Source: Leptospira ilyithenensis (GTDB lineage: Bacteria; Spirochaetota; Leptospiria; Leptospirales; Leptospiraceae). Taken from it: 64,000 nucleotides of DNA. The position numbers and the translations under genes were made by a program. Of this stretch, positions 9,091 to 16,523 are shown in pieces. The notes beneath the pieces were generated by a model. It was not told where the DNA came from. It made no database searches and was given only the letters and a program-made list of their open reading frames with translations. The DNA lies in contig NZ_RQHV01000045.1 of NCBI RefSeq assembly GCF_004771005.1, positions 1-64,000 on the forward strand, written 5' to 3'. The first letter of the stretch is position 1. Each line of letters begins with the position of its first letter.

Positions 9091-9861
9091 ATGAACCTGA
9101 TCACATTTCCCGCGTTAACCGACGCGGTCATTTACACCTACGGATTTTACATTTTTCTTTCCGTTTTTGTTTTTAAATTGGAATCCTCAGGGACATTCAA
9201 CCTTCCTTATAGTAAATTTGCAAAGGGCCATGGAGTCTCGCCAAAGGTAGGCATGTTTATCATCTACTTTTTACCTATACTTGCCTACCTGTACACTTGG
9301 AATACATCCGACAATCCCAAACTTTTCTATCAATGGATCACTCTGATAGCATTTGTAATTCATTTCGGAAAAAGATGTTTGGAAGTATTATTTTTGCATA
9401 AATTTTCAGGCAAGATAGGAATGTTAGGAGTGTTTTTTATCACGATTGCATATAGCAATATCGGATTGATTACGGGATCTTTGCACAATCATACTTCCGA
9501 ATCCCACGTGACTCAAATCCCTGTTTGGTGGACTGCTCTGGGAGCGACCTTTTTTTCAATCGGCCAGATAGGAAATCTTTATCATCATATTCTTCTAACC
9601 AAACTCAGATCGGGGAATGAAAAAGAATACAAAATCCCAAACCAAGGCCTATTTCAAAAACTTGTATGCCCTCATTATTTTTTTGAACTGGTTTCCTGGC
9701 TCGGATTTGCCATTCTATCTACTTATGCGGATAGTTTCTTTATACTGATGATTATGACGGCTTACCTTTCGGGAAGAAGCAACCGCACGCGGGAATGGTA
9801 TATTGAAAAATTGCCCGGCTTTCCTTTGGAACGAAAAAGAATTCTACCGGGAATTTATTAA
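9091..9861 (+). CDS. Steroid 5-alpha-reductase-like membrane enzyme
   Basis: A 256-residue polytopic protein with six or so hydrophobic segments. The C-terminal half has the 3-oxo-5-alpha-steroid 4-dehydrogenase family pattern: HFGKRCLEVLFLHKFSG near residue 90, GLFQKLVCPHYFFELVSW near 187 and the closing EWYIEKLPGFPLERKRILP with a C-terminal Tyr. In eukaryotes this family reduces steroid, enoyl-CoA or polyprenol double bonds with NADPH. An AAGG ribosome site lies inside the end of the preceding gene, one base separates the two, and the end overlaps convergent lgt by four bases. A polyprenol- or carotenoid-like substrate is inferred from the neighbouring FAD enzyme. Confidence 0.82.
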   Translation: MNLITFPALTDAVIYTYGFYIFLSVFVFKLESSGTFNLPYSKFAKGHGVSPKVGMFIIYFLPILAYLYTWNTSDNPKLFYQWITLIAFVIHFGKRCLEVLFLHKFSGKIGMLGVFFITIAYSNIGLITGSLHNHTSESHVTQIPVWWTALGATFFSIGQIGNLYHHILLTKLRSGNEKEYKIPNQGLFQKLVCPHYFFELVSWLGFAILSTYADSFFILMIMTAYLSGRSNRTREWYIEKLPGFPLERKRILPGIY

Positions 9862-10886
9862 GGCAATTTTACTTCGGGTAGTCCGTATTTTTTCCATTTC
9901 CATGTGAAATAGAAAAATCCAATCGCACCGCTCGCAAGCACACCCAAAGAAATCACTTGTGCATATGTCAAATCCGCAAAAGCGATATTACGATCTCCCC
10001 GAAAAAATTCGATGATAAACCGATTGAATCCGTAATACATCCAAAACACAAAAAATAACTTACGTTTGGCGAACTCAACCGATTCCAATTTTACAATCAA
10101 AATATAACAAATAGCCATAAGAAACACTTCGTACAATTGCGCCGGATGCACGGGAGGAGCGATCACCGGAAAAGGGTACAATCCCTTGGCTGCGAGAACC
10201 GATTTATAATCTCCTGTAGCAACGGGAGGATAAAACGAAGAAAGCTGTGCCAGATTTACAAATCCTTCCGCACGAAGAGACTCCATGGACTTGGGAACGG
10301 GAATGTCGATCAGATTGACTTGTCCCAAAAACAGGTTTGAAATTACAGCAAGAGGGTTTTCCGAAGTAGCATATAATGCATGCAATCCATTCCATCTTTC
10401 CATCCAATCCACGCTATTTTCCGAAAAAACAACACCGAAGATCGAGTTTGTGGGATTTCCATAAGCATCGCCGTTCAAAAAACAGGAAAAACGACTGAGG
10501 CAAAGTCCGAGAGCGATCGGGGTCATAAGAGAATCACACCAATGCAGAAAGTTTTTTCCTGTTAGTTGGCAATACAACCATCCTCCGAATCCCGTTCCGA
10601 TCGTTCCCCCGAGAATGGCAAACCCGCCCGAAGGCTGGAATAGAACCAAAGGATTGTTCAAAAATGCGGTGGTATCCCAGAAAAGATAATGAAAGAGGCG
10701 GGCAAAAACAAATCCCATCAGGATTGCCACGGAGTATGCATTTACAAACCACTCATTGGAGTAACCCGCTTGTAAAGATTTATAACGTTGATAAAAAAAT
10801 CCCATAACAAGGATTCCCAAAACCCAATGGCCTTCGTAACCCCGAACCTGATAACCGAACAAATCAAAATTGATTGGAAACATCAC
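9858..10886 (-). CDS. lgt: Prolipoprotein diacylglyceryl transferase (Lgt family)
   Basis: Lgt transfers diacylglycerol from phosphatidylglycerol to the lipobox Cys of prolipoproteins in the inner membrane. The 342-residue protein has about seven hydrophobic segments and the family blocks GGFAILGGTIGT, SRFSCFLNGDAYGNP, HPAQLYEVF and RFIIEFFRGDR. The position of the essential His103 of the E. coli enzyme appears to be Leu here, and a loop of about 60 residues (roughly 160-220) is longer than usual. Translation begins at GTG 10886 or ATG 10883, overlapping the stop of the upstream TRL lipoprotein gene. It could be a diverged paralogue rather than the only Lgt; the family call itself is firm. 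Confidence 0.88.
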   Translation of the reverse strand: MMFPINFDLFGYQVRGYEGHWVLGILVMGFFYQRYKSLQAGYSNEWFVNAYSVAILMGFVFARLFHYLFWDTTAFLNNPLVLFQPSGGFAILGGTIGTGFGGWLYCQLTGKNFLHWCDSLMTPIALGLCLSRFSCFLNGDAYGNPTNSIFGVVFSENSVDWMERWNGLHALYATSENPLAVISNLFLGQVNLIDIPVPKSMESLRAEGFVNLAQLSSFYPPVATGDYKSVLAAKGLYPFPVIAPPVHPAQLYEVFLMAICYILIVKLESVEFAKRKLFFVFWMYYGFNRFIIEFFRGDRNIAFADLTYAQVISLGVLASGAIGFFYFTWKWKKYGLPEVKLP

Positions 10887-11218
10887 TCACCTGAAACCTT
10901 TGTACAAACCATACCGAAATAATATATATATATAAAACTGTATTTTACAATCACACGATCAACTATTCCGAGTTTGGTGATCTGTCCTTTTTCGGCCGCT
11001 TTGTAAATGGACGAATTCCCGAATGCTGCAAGTCCCAAAAGATTATAAGAACAAGCTTCGCCTTTTTTATAATAAGTTTCTACATTCGGGGAAATGGATC
11101 CGACCGGTTCTATATAAGCAAACACTGCCGAAGTGGTTCCCAAAGAAGTTTGAGACCCGGTGGTGCCGCAGTTAAAAAGACAGAAAAAACTAAGAGCAAA
11201 AATCGGATACCGGAACAT
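10883..11218 (-). CDS. TRL-like lipoprotein, second of a tandem pair
   Basis: With a start at ATG 11218 the protein is 111 residues and begins MFRYPIFALSFFCLFNC, giving a lipobox-type Cys17. An in-frame ATG at 11230 (or 11251) would only lengthen the n-region. The mature part has the TRL pattern: GEACSYNLLGLAAFGNSSI, a Val-Asp (GIVDR) and a closing MVCTKVSGE. It follows the other TRL gene directly, and its stop overlaps the start of lgt, so both lipoprotein substrates are made from the same message as the lipidating enzyme. Divergence between the two copies is high, so the duplication is old. Confidence 0.75.
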   Translation of the reverse strand: MFRYPIFALSFFCLFNCGTTGSQTSLGTTSAVFAYIEPVGSISPNVETYYKKGEACSYNLLGLAAFGNSSIYKAAEKGQITKLGIVDRVIVKYSFIYIYYFGMVCTKVSGE

Positions 11219-11226
11219 GATAAGTA

Positions 11227-11535
11227 TCATTCCCCATAAACAATGGTACAAACTTGGCCGTAGACTAAAAATATATTGGTAACACTTCGATCGACGATTC
11301 CGACTTTGGAAATGCCGCCTTTGTGCATGGCATGAATCAATGAAGAATCTCCGCCCGCATAAAGTCCGAAAAGATTGATAGAACAGGCTTCGCCCTTTTT
11401 TGCAAAAGAAGGAGAAGGCCCCAAAGTCACCGGCTCTTGGTCCACTTTAAAAACCGCCGAACCCAATGGAGAGATAAATCCGGTTGTAACACATCCCGAG
11501 AATAATAGTCCGGACAGGAGGATTAAAAATTTCAT
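11227..11535 (-). CDS. TRL-like lipoprotein, first of a tandem pair
   Basis: A 102-residue small lipoprotein with signal MKFLILLSGLLFSGC and lipobox Cys15. The TRL pattern is complete: GEACSINLFGLYAGGDSSL, HKGGISKVGIVDRS and VCTIVYGE at the end. It is the first gene of a three-gene unit with the second TRL gene and lgt. A paralogue with its own strong promoter is at 4527. Function of the family is unknown; an envelope location is inferred from the lipobox. Confidence 0.8.
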   Translation of the reverse strand: MKFLILLSGLLFSGCVTTGFISPLGSAVFKVDQEPVTLGPSPSFAKKGEACSINLFGLYAGGDSSLIHAMHKGGISKVGIVDRSVTNIFLVYGQVCTIVYGE

Positions 11536-11583
11536 AAGAATAGTGAGCTTAAAAGAGGTTCCCTGTAAAAAGAAATTAGGAAA

Positions 11584-11883
11584 TTATTTTTTGGCACCTT
11601 CGGGAGATTGGGGAGGAAATTTCTCAGCGAGGCGGAATTTCCATTCGGATTCCGGGTGGTTCAGTTGAACCCAACCTTGCGCATGATCCCAGCGCCCGTC
11701 GAATTCCACGGATTCCCAAAAGTATGCTTGATTCATATATTTGTAGGTATCAAGAATATCTAATAAATCGCGTTCTTTGCGTGGAAATTCGTTCACTTTT
11801 TCTAGTCTGAGTAGGAAACTGGAACGGTCGATTTGTTTTTTTAAAGGAAAGGATCTTTTTTGAAAAAGAAAAGAGAACATCAA
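11584..11883 (-). CDS. Small protein of unknown function
   Basis: A 99-residue soluble protein beginning MMFSFLFQKRSFPLKK. The central part is acidic and helical (VNEFPRKERDLLDILDTYKYMNQ), followed by a Trp-rich segment around WESVEFDGRWDHAQGWVQL. No signal peptide or known motif is visible. It is divergent from the gene at 11913 with a 29-base gap. The start may be either of the two adjacent ATG codons. A real gene seems likely from its intact frame and normal composition, but I do not recognise it. Confidence 0.55.
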   Translation of the reverse strand: MMFSFLFQKRSFPLKKQIDRSSFLLRLEKVNEFPRKERDLLDILDTYKYMNQAYFWESVEFDGRWDHAQGWVQLNHPESEWKFRLAEKFPPQSPEGAKK

Positions 11884-11912
11884 CCGATTTACCGAGAATA
11901 AATAAGTAAGCC

Positions 11913-12722
11913 ATGGCGATTACGAAAGAGAAAAAAGCAGATTTTAACGAGAAACTGGTAGATTTCAAAAACTATCTGGAAGAGCTCAAAAAAGAAGCGA
12001 ATATGTACAAACTCCAGTCCAAAAAAAGCAAGGATATGGAACCTTATTTCAATATCGCACTGGCAACAAACTCACTTAAGTCAATTAACACCTGTCTTAT
12101 GATCAACGAGCTATCGACGGCAATCCTTGAAATCAATAACAATAACTACCTGGAAACGGCCAGGAAAGAAATTTACAACTGTATCTCTTTTATTGAAAAA
12201 ACAGTTAGCAATAACATAGACGGCTCCCTCACTGAGAACAAAGATTTGCTGGCTAAAATCGAAAGAATAACACCTACACAAAGATTGAACCTGATCAAAG
12301 GACTAAGAGAAGCGATAAAAAAAACAAATATCGCTTTCGGACCCAATTCGAAATGGAAATGGAGCTGGCCCGATATCCATTATCGATTGGCAGGCTGCGT
12401 GAAAAACCTGTTCGATTTTATCGCCTATGAAAAAGAACAAGATCTTGACAACCCTTATTATTATACGCGTAGGGAACATTTTAATTTAATTGTTGAACTC
12501 TCCAACTCCGCTGCCCAAGACTTTCGTTCCAAATTTGAAATGTCGACACAGGATTCCACGGATTTGAAACACTCTGTAGTCATGTTAGAGATGAATAGAA
12601 AGATATTTCAGATCACAGGAGAAACGGAAGACCTGGAAAAAACCAAAACTCTCATCGAATCCTTCCAACAAAAGATCGCCGACCTGGAATCCGATGACAA
12701 AAAGAAAAAAAAGAAACAATAA
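11913..12722 (+). CDS. Helical cytoplasmic protein of unknown function
   Basis: A 269-residue, almost entirely alpha-helical, highly charged protein without signal or transmembrane segment. It opens with a Lys/Glu-rich helix ([20 protein letters not shown]) and ends in a poly-Lys tail after a predicted coil (residues about 235-269). A single Trp-rich patch, [15 protein letters not shown], lies near residue 148. I do not recognise the family. It precedes trxA by 72 bases but has no overlap with it. Confidence 0.65.
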   Translation: MAITKEKKADFNEKLVDFKNYLEELKKEANMYKLQSKKSKDMEPYFNIALATNSLKSINTCLMINELSTAILEINNNNYLETARKEIYNCISFIEKTVSNNIDGSLTENKDLLAKIERITPTQRLNLIKGLREAIKKTNIAFGPNSKWKWSWPDIHYRLAGCVKNLFDFIAYEKEQDLDNPYYYTRREHFNLIVELSNSAAQDFRSKFEMSTQDSTDLKHSVVMLEMNRKIFQITGETEDLEKTKTLIESFQQKIADLESDDKKKKKKQ

Positions 12723-12794
12723 TCGACGTTTTTCCCCCGTTCCCACAGTCTAGTACTTAGAACGGGCATTACCTTTCAAAGGAGAAACAGAAAT

Positions 12795-13106
12795 ATGGCA
12801 TTAACAGAAGTCAATGACGCCAATTTCAAAGCAGAGACTGCAAGCGGCATGGTACTTGTAGATTGTTGGGCGGAATGGTGTGGTCCTTGTCGTATGGTTG
12901 CGCCGGTGTTAGATGAACTTTCCACTGAAATGTCTGAAATCAAAATCAAAAAGCTAAATGTTGATTTCAACCAAAAGACAGCACAAGAATTAGGAATTCA
13001 ATCCATTCCAACTCTACTTCTTTACAAAGATGGGGTTTTAGTTGATAAAGCGATCGGAGCACTTCCGAAGCCGCAAATCAAAAAATTCATCGAAAACCAC
13101 AAATAG
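12795..13106 (+). CDS. trxA: Thioredoxin
   Basis: A classical 103-residue thioredoxin that reduces protein disulfides in the cytosol with electrons from thioredoxin reductase. The active site WCGPC has Cys29 and Cys32, followed by the cis-Pro motif SIPTLLLYKDG. An AAAGGAG ribosome site at 12778-12784 lies 10 bases before the ATG. The next gene, a metallo-beta-lactamase/cNMP-binding fusion, follows after 18 bases and is probably co-transcribed. Confidence 0.96.
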   Translation: MALTEVNDANFKAETASGMVLVDCWAEWCGPCRMVAPVLDELSTEMSEIKIKKLNVDFNQKTAQELGIQSIPTLLLYKDGVLVDKAIGALPKPQIKKFIENHK

Positions 13107-13124
13107 GAAGTCGACGCTCCCCTC

Positions 13125-15278
13125 ATGGTAAGTTCAGAACCAAACGGTTTCATAGCGCTCTCCAGAGGGGGGTACCTAGTAGATACTTCGGAAGGATACA
13201 TCCAGTTCGGATCTCCTCCCGAAACAATCAAAGACACAATGGGTCTTGAAAAAAAGACTCCCCTCGTATTTGTATTACCCAATAAATTCTTTCATGTAGA
13301 AAAAGGAATCAGCGTAGCCGAACTCGAATTCCCTATCTATTTTAACTTTTTTTTCCGTGGAGGAAAAAAAACCTTTATCGTCTGCACCCAAGAACAGAAA
13401 GAACAGCTAACAATCGTTTTAGGCGAATCCCTGATGGGGCCTTCGGAGCTCAATCTTGCTTCAGAATTCATCGACGGTGAAGCCACATTCGGATTTCCGG
13501 ATATCAAAGCGGAAATGGCATATTTCCGTAGTTATAAATCCATGGATGATGTTGTAGAATTTATATTATTTGATGAAAATCAAAGAGTTAAATTCGGCGG
13601 AATTACCATAGAGCACTTACCATCTAACGAATTTTTGGTGATAGACAAGGACAGGAAAACAAAAATCCCCGGAGAAGTGGATTTCCATGTTAAATTTGAT
13701 ATTGGAAAAAGATTACTGGAACCGTTTCAACCTCCACTGATCGGGATTACCTGCCTCGGCCCTTCCCACGGTTTCGATCCTGATGACAATACTTCGGGTT
13801 TTATCATTTGGTTGAACGGCCAAGGTATCATGGTGGATCCGCCTGTGAATTCCACAGAGTGGCTTCGCGAATCCAATGTTAATCCCAAACTCATCAACTC
13901 AATCATTCTGACCCATTGCCATGCAGACCATGATGCGGGAACATTTCAAAAAATCCTGGAAGAATCAAAAATCACTATTTATGCAACTGCAACGGTAATG
14001 GAATCTTTTCTCCGTAAATACTGTAGTTTGACAAAGATTCCCAGAAAAGAGATCACGGATCTATTCGATTTTATACCGGTAGTCATCGGTCGCCCCACCA
14101 TTATCAACGGAGGGGAGTTTTACTTTCATTATGCGATCCATTCCATTCCATCCGTCGGCTTCGAATTTTTTTTCCAAGATCAATCTTTCTATTATACTTC
14201 AGATCACCTGAACGACCCCGAAGCATTCGAAGAAATGTATAAAAAGGGAGTTCTACCGGAAACCAGATTCCAATTTCTCAAGGACTTCCCTTGGGATCGC
14301 AAAATCATCTATCATGAAGCAGGAGTCCCTCCCCTTCATACAAGAATCAGTTACCTTGCAAAACTTCCCGAAGAAGTACAAAAAAGAATTACCGTTTATC
14401 ATATCGCTTCCAAGGACATGCCTGCCGGCACACACCTAACCCTAGCTAAATTCGGGATTGAAAATACGCTTTATCCGGAAATCACTCCTCCGAAACATCA
14501 GGATGCATTCAAACTTTTGGAAATTTTATCCCAGATCGATATCTTCTCCGGTTTTCCCATCGAAAAAGCCAAAGAGTTTTTACAAATCGTAAAAGAAGAA
14601 AAATTCCGCCGCGGAGAACAGATCATTGTAAAAGGTATCAAAGGCGACCGTTTTTATATCATTGCCTCGGGGAATGTTCGGTTTGAAGGCTTATCCGGTG
14701 ATCATTCCGCTGTAAAACGATATGGTACTTACGAATACTTCGGCGAAGCCTCGTTGATACTAGACACTGTCCGCCAAGCGGATGTTTATGCGGAAACGGA
14801 TGTGGTTGCGTTAACGATTGATAAGACCAGATTCCACCAATTCATTCGTGGTTCAAAATTACACGAAAACCTGGTCAAATTGAACTCCATTCGGGAAACA
14901 AATACCTGGAAAACACTTACCGAATCGCAAACCTTCCGAGGACTTACCAGCTATCAGGTGACTCAGCTGGAACTGATTCTGAAATTTGAAACAATCAAAT
15001 CGGAAGATCTTCTGATTGAAGAAGGACATTCCTTCGAAAAAGCATTTATTGTAAAATCAGGAACCGTTGTAGTTATGCAACACCACCGCACCATCCGTGA
15101 ATTGGGACCTGGTGACTTTGTAGGTGAAATTTATCCACTTACCAAAAAACTACCTTCCAGTTATACATTCATTGCTTGGCCAGGCACAGAACTCTATGTT
15201 TTGGGACAAGAAGACGCGATCCAGTACATCAAGAAAAATCCCGGCGTCTATATGAAACTGAACACTGTTTATAATTGA
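13125..15278 (+). CDS. Metallo-beta-lactamase fold protein with two cyclic-nucleotide-binding domains
   Basis: A 717-residue soluble protein. Residues 1-200 form an N-terminal region I cannot name. A metallo-beta-lactamase domain follows, with the metal motif LTHCHADHDAG at about 261-271 and later His/Asp candidates (YTSDH, YHEAG). Two cyclic-nucleotide-binding-type beta-roll domains occupy about 475-590 (RRGEQIIVKGIKGDRFYII, YFGEASLI) and about 603-717 (EEGHSFEKAFIVKSG, GPGDFVGEIYPL). The second-domain phosphate cassettes lack the typical Arg, so ligand binding is uncertain. It is probably a hydrolase switched by a nucleotide signal; the substrate is unknown. It lies 18 bases after trxA. Confidence 0.82.
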   Translation: MVSSEPNGFIALSRGGYLVDTSEGYIQFGSPPETIKDTMGLEKKTPLVFVLPNKFFHVEKGISVAELEFPIYFNFFFRGGKKTFIVCTQEQKEQLTIVLGESLMGPSELNLASEFIDGEATFGFPDIKAEMAYFRSYKSMDDVVEFILFDENQRVKFGGITIEHLPSNEFLVIDKDRKTKIPGEVDFHVKFDIGKRLLEPFQPPLIGITCLGPSHGFDPDDNTSGFIIWLNGQGIMVDPPVNSTEWLRESNVNPKLINSIILTHCHADHDAGTFQKILEESKITIYATATVMESFLRKYCSLTKIPRKEITDLFDFIPVVIGRPTIINGGEFYFHYAIHSIPSVGFEFFFQDQSFYYTSDHLNDPEAFEEMYKKGVLPETRFQFLKDFPWDRKIIYHEAGVPPLHTRISYLAKLPEEVQKRITVYHIASKDMPAGTHLTLAKFGIENTLYPEITPPKHQDAFKLLEILSQIDIFSGFPIEKAKEFLQIVKEEKFRRGEQIIVKGIKGDRFYIIASGNVRFEGLSGDHSAVKRYGTYEYFGEASLILDTVRQADVYAETDVVALTIDKTRFHQFIRGSKLHENLVKLNSIRETNTWKTLTESQTFRGLTSYQVTQLELILKFETIKSEDLLIEEGHSFEKAFIVKSGTVVVMQHHRTIRELGPGDFVGEIYPLTKKLPSSYTFIAWPGTELYVLGQEDAIQYIKKNPGVYMKLNTVYN

Positions 15279-15327
15279 CCTATTTTCGCCATTCTTTTAC
15301 CATAGGGATGCAAAGGAGTCAAACCGC

Positions 15328-16458
15328 ATGGATCGAATCCTGCCTTTTACAGAAGAGCACCAACAATTCCGAGAAATGACTCGGAAATTTTTTGAAACAG
15401 AAGTCAAACCCCATCACGAAGAATGGGAAAAGAATCATATCGTCCCGAAAGAAGTTTGGAGAAAAGCAGGTGAATACGGTCTGCTTTGTCCCAATGTGGA
15501 TCCTGCCTACGGTGGAGCAGGAGCTGATTTTCTTTATAATGTAATCATCATTGAAGAGTCCGCAAAAGTGGGAAACAGCGGCTTTTTTATATCTCTCCAT
15601 AACGATGTAATTGCTCCTTATATTTCCACTTACGCAAACGATGAACAAAAGAAACGTTGGCTTCCCGGTTGTGTTTCCGGAGAAAGCATACTTGCCATCG
15701 CAATGACGGAACCCGGTGCGGGATCGGATCTGAAATCCCTCCGAACCAGTGCAGTCGATAAAGGGGATCATTACATTGTAAACGGTCAAAAAACTTTTAT
15801 CTCCAACGGGCAATTGTCAGATCTCATTATAACGGCCGTTAAGCATGAAAACGGAACTATATCCCTCCTTATGGTTGAAGAAGGTATGGAAGGATTTGAA
15901 AGAGGAAGGAATCTGGACAAGATCGGTTTGAAAGCACAGGATACTTCCGAACTCTACTATAATGATGTAAAGGTGCCTAAAGCAAATTTAATAGGAAACC
16001 AAGGACAAGGGTTTCGTTATTTGATGCAAAAATTAGCACAGGAACGTTTGGTTCTGGCACTAGCTTCCGTAGAAGCAACAAGACTTGTACAAAAAATTAC
16101 GTTACAATATATCAAAGAGCGCAAAGCCTTCGGTCAAAAAATCGGTTCTTTTCAAAACACAAAGTTCAAGATGGCTGAGATGGCAACCGAATTGGAAATG
16201 TCCCAAGTATTTTTAGACAAAGTGATCATTGAACACATGAAAGGTGAAAATACTACGGTAGAAGCATCCATGTGCAAATGGTATGCGACTGAAATGCAAA
16301 AAAGACATACCGACGAATGTTTGCAATTCTTCGGCGGTTACGGTTATATGATGGAGTATCCTATCGCACGCGCTTATTTGGATGCACGGATTCAAACTAT
16401 CTATGCGGGAACGACGGAGATCATGAAAGAAATCATTGGGCGCGGACTAGGGTTATAA
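15328..16458 (+). CDS. Acyl-CoA dehydrogenase
   Basis: A 376-residue FAD enzyme catalysing alpha,beta-dehydrogenation of acyl-CoA in fatty acid or branched-chain degradation, with electrons going to ETF. FAD/substrate blocks AMTEPGAGSDL, FISNG and GGYGYMMEYP are present. The usual C-terminal base of short- and medium-chain enzymes is missing (YAGTTEIM has Ala where MCAD has Glu), but QERLVLA near residue 238 places a Glu where isovaleryl- and long-chain enzymes have theirs. This suggests the IVD/LCAD catalytic arrangement. A clear terminator follows the gene. Confidence 0.92.
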   Translation: MDRILPFTEEHQQFREMTRKFFETEVKPHHEEWEKNHIVPKEVWRKAGEYGLLCPNVDPAYGGAGADFLYNVIIIEESAKVGNSGFFISLHNDVIAPYISTYANDEQKKRWLPGCVSGESILAIAMTEPGAGSDLKSLRTSAVDKGDHYIVNGQKTFISNGQLSDLIITAVKHENGTISLLMVEEGMEGFERGRNLDKIGLKAQDTSELYYNDVKVPKANLIGNQGQGFRYLMQKLAQERLVLALASVEATRLVQKITLQYIKERKAFGQKIGSFQNTKFKMAEMATELEMSQVFLDKVIIEHMKGENTTVEASMCKWYATEMQKRHTDECLQFFGGYGYMMEYPIARAYLDARIQTIYAGTTEIMKEIIGRGLGL

Positions 16459-16491
16459 ACAAGCGAACGAAAAAAGAAATATCGATTTTGC

Positions 16492-16523
16492 GAAAGGCCC
16501 CTCTCCCAAGGGCCTTTCTTTTT
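16492..16523 (+). terminator. Rho-independent terminator after acyl-CoA dehydrogenase
   Basis: GAAAGGCCC and GGGCCTTTC form a nine-base perfect stem with a nine-base loop and then a T run. Its right end touches the stop codon of the convergent histidine kinase gene. Confidence 0.85.
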
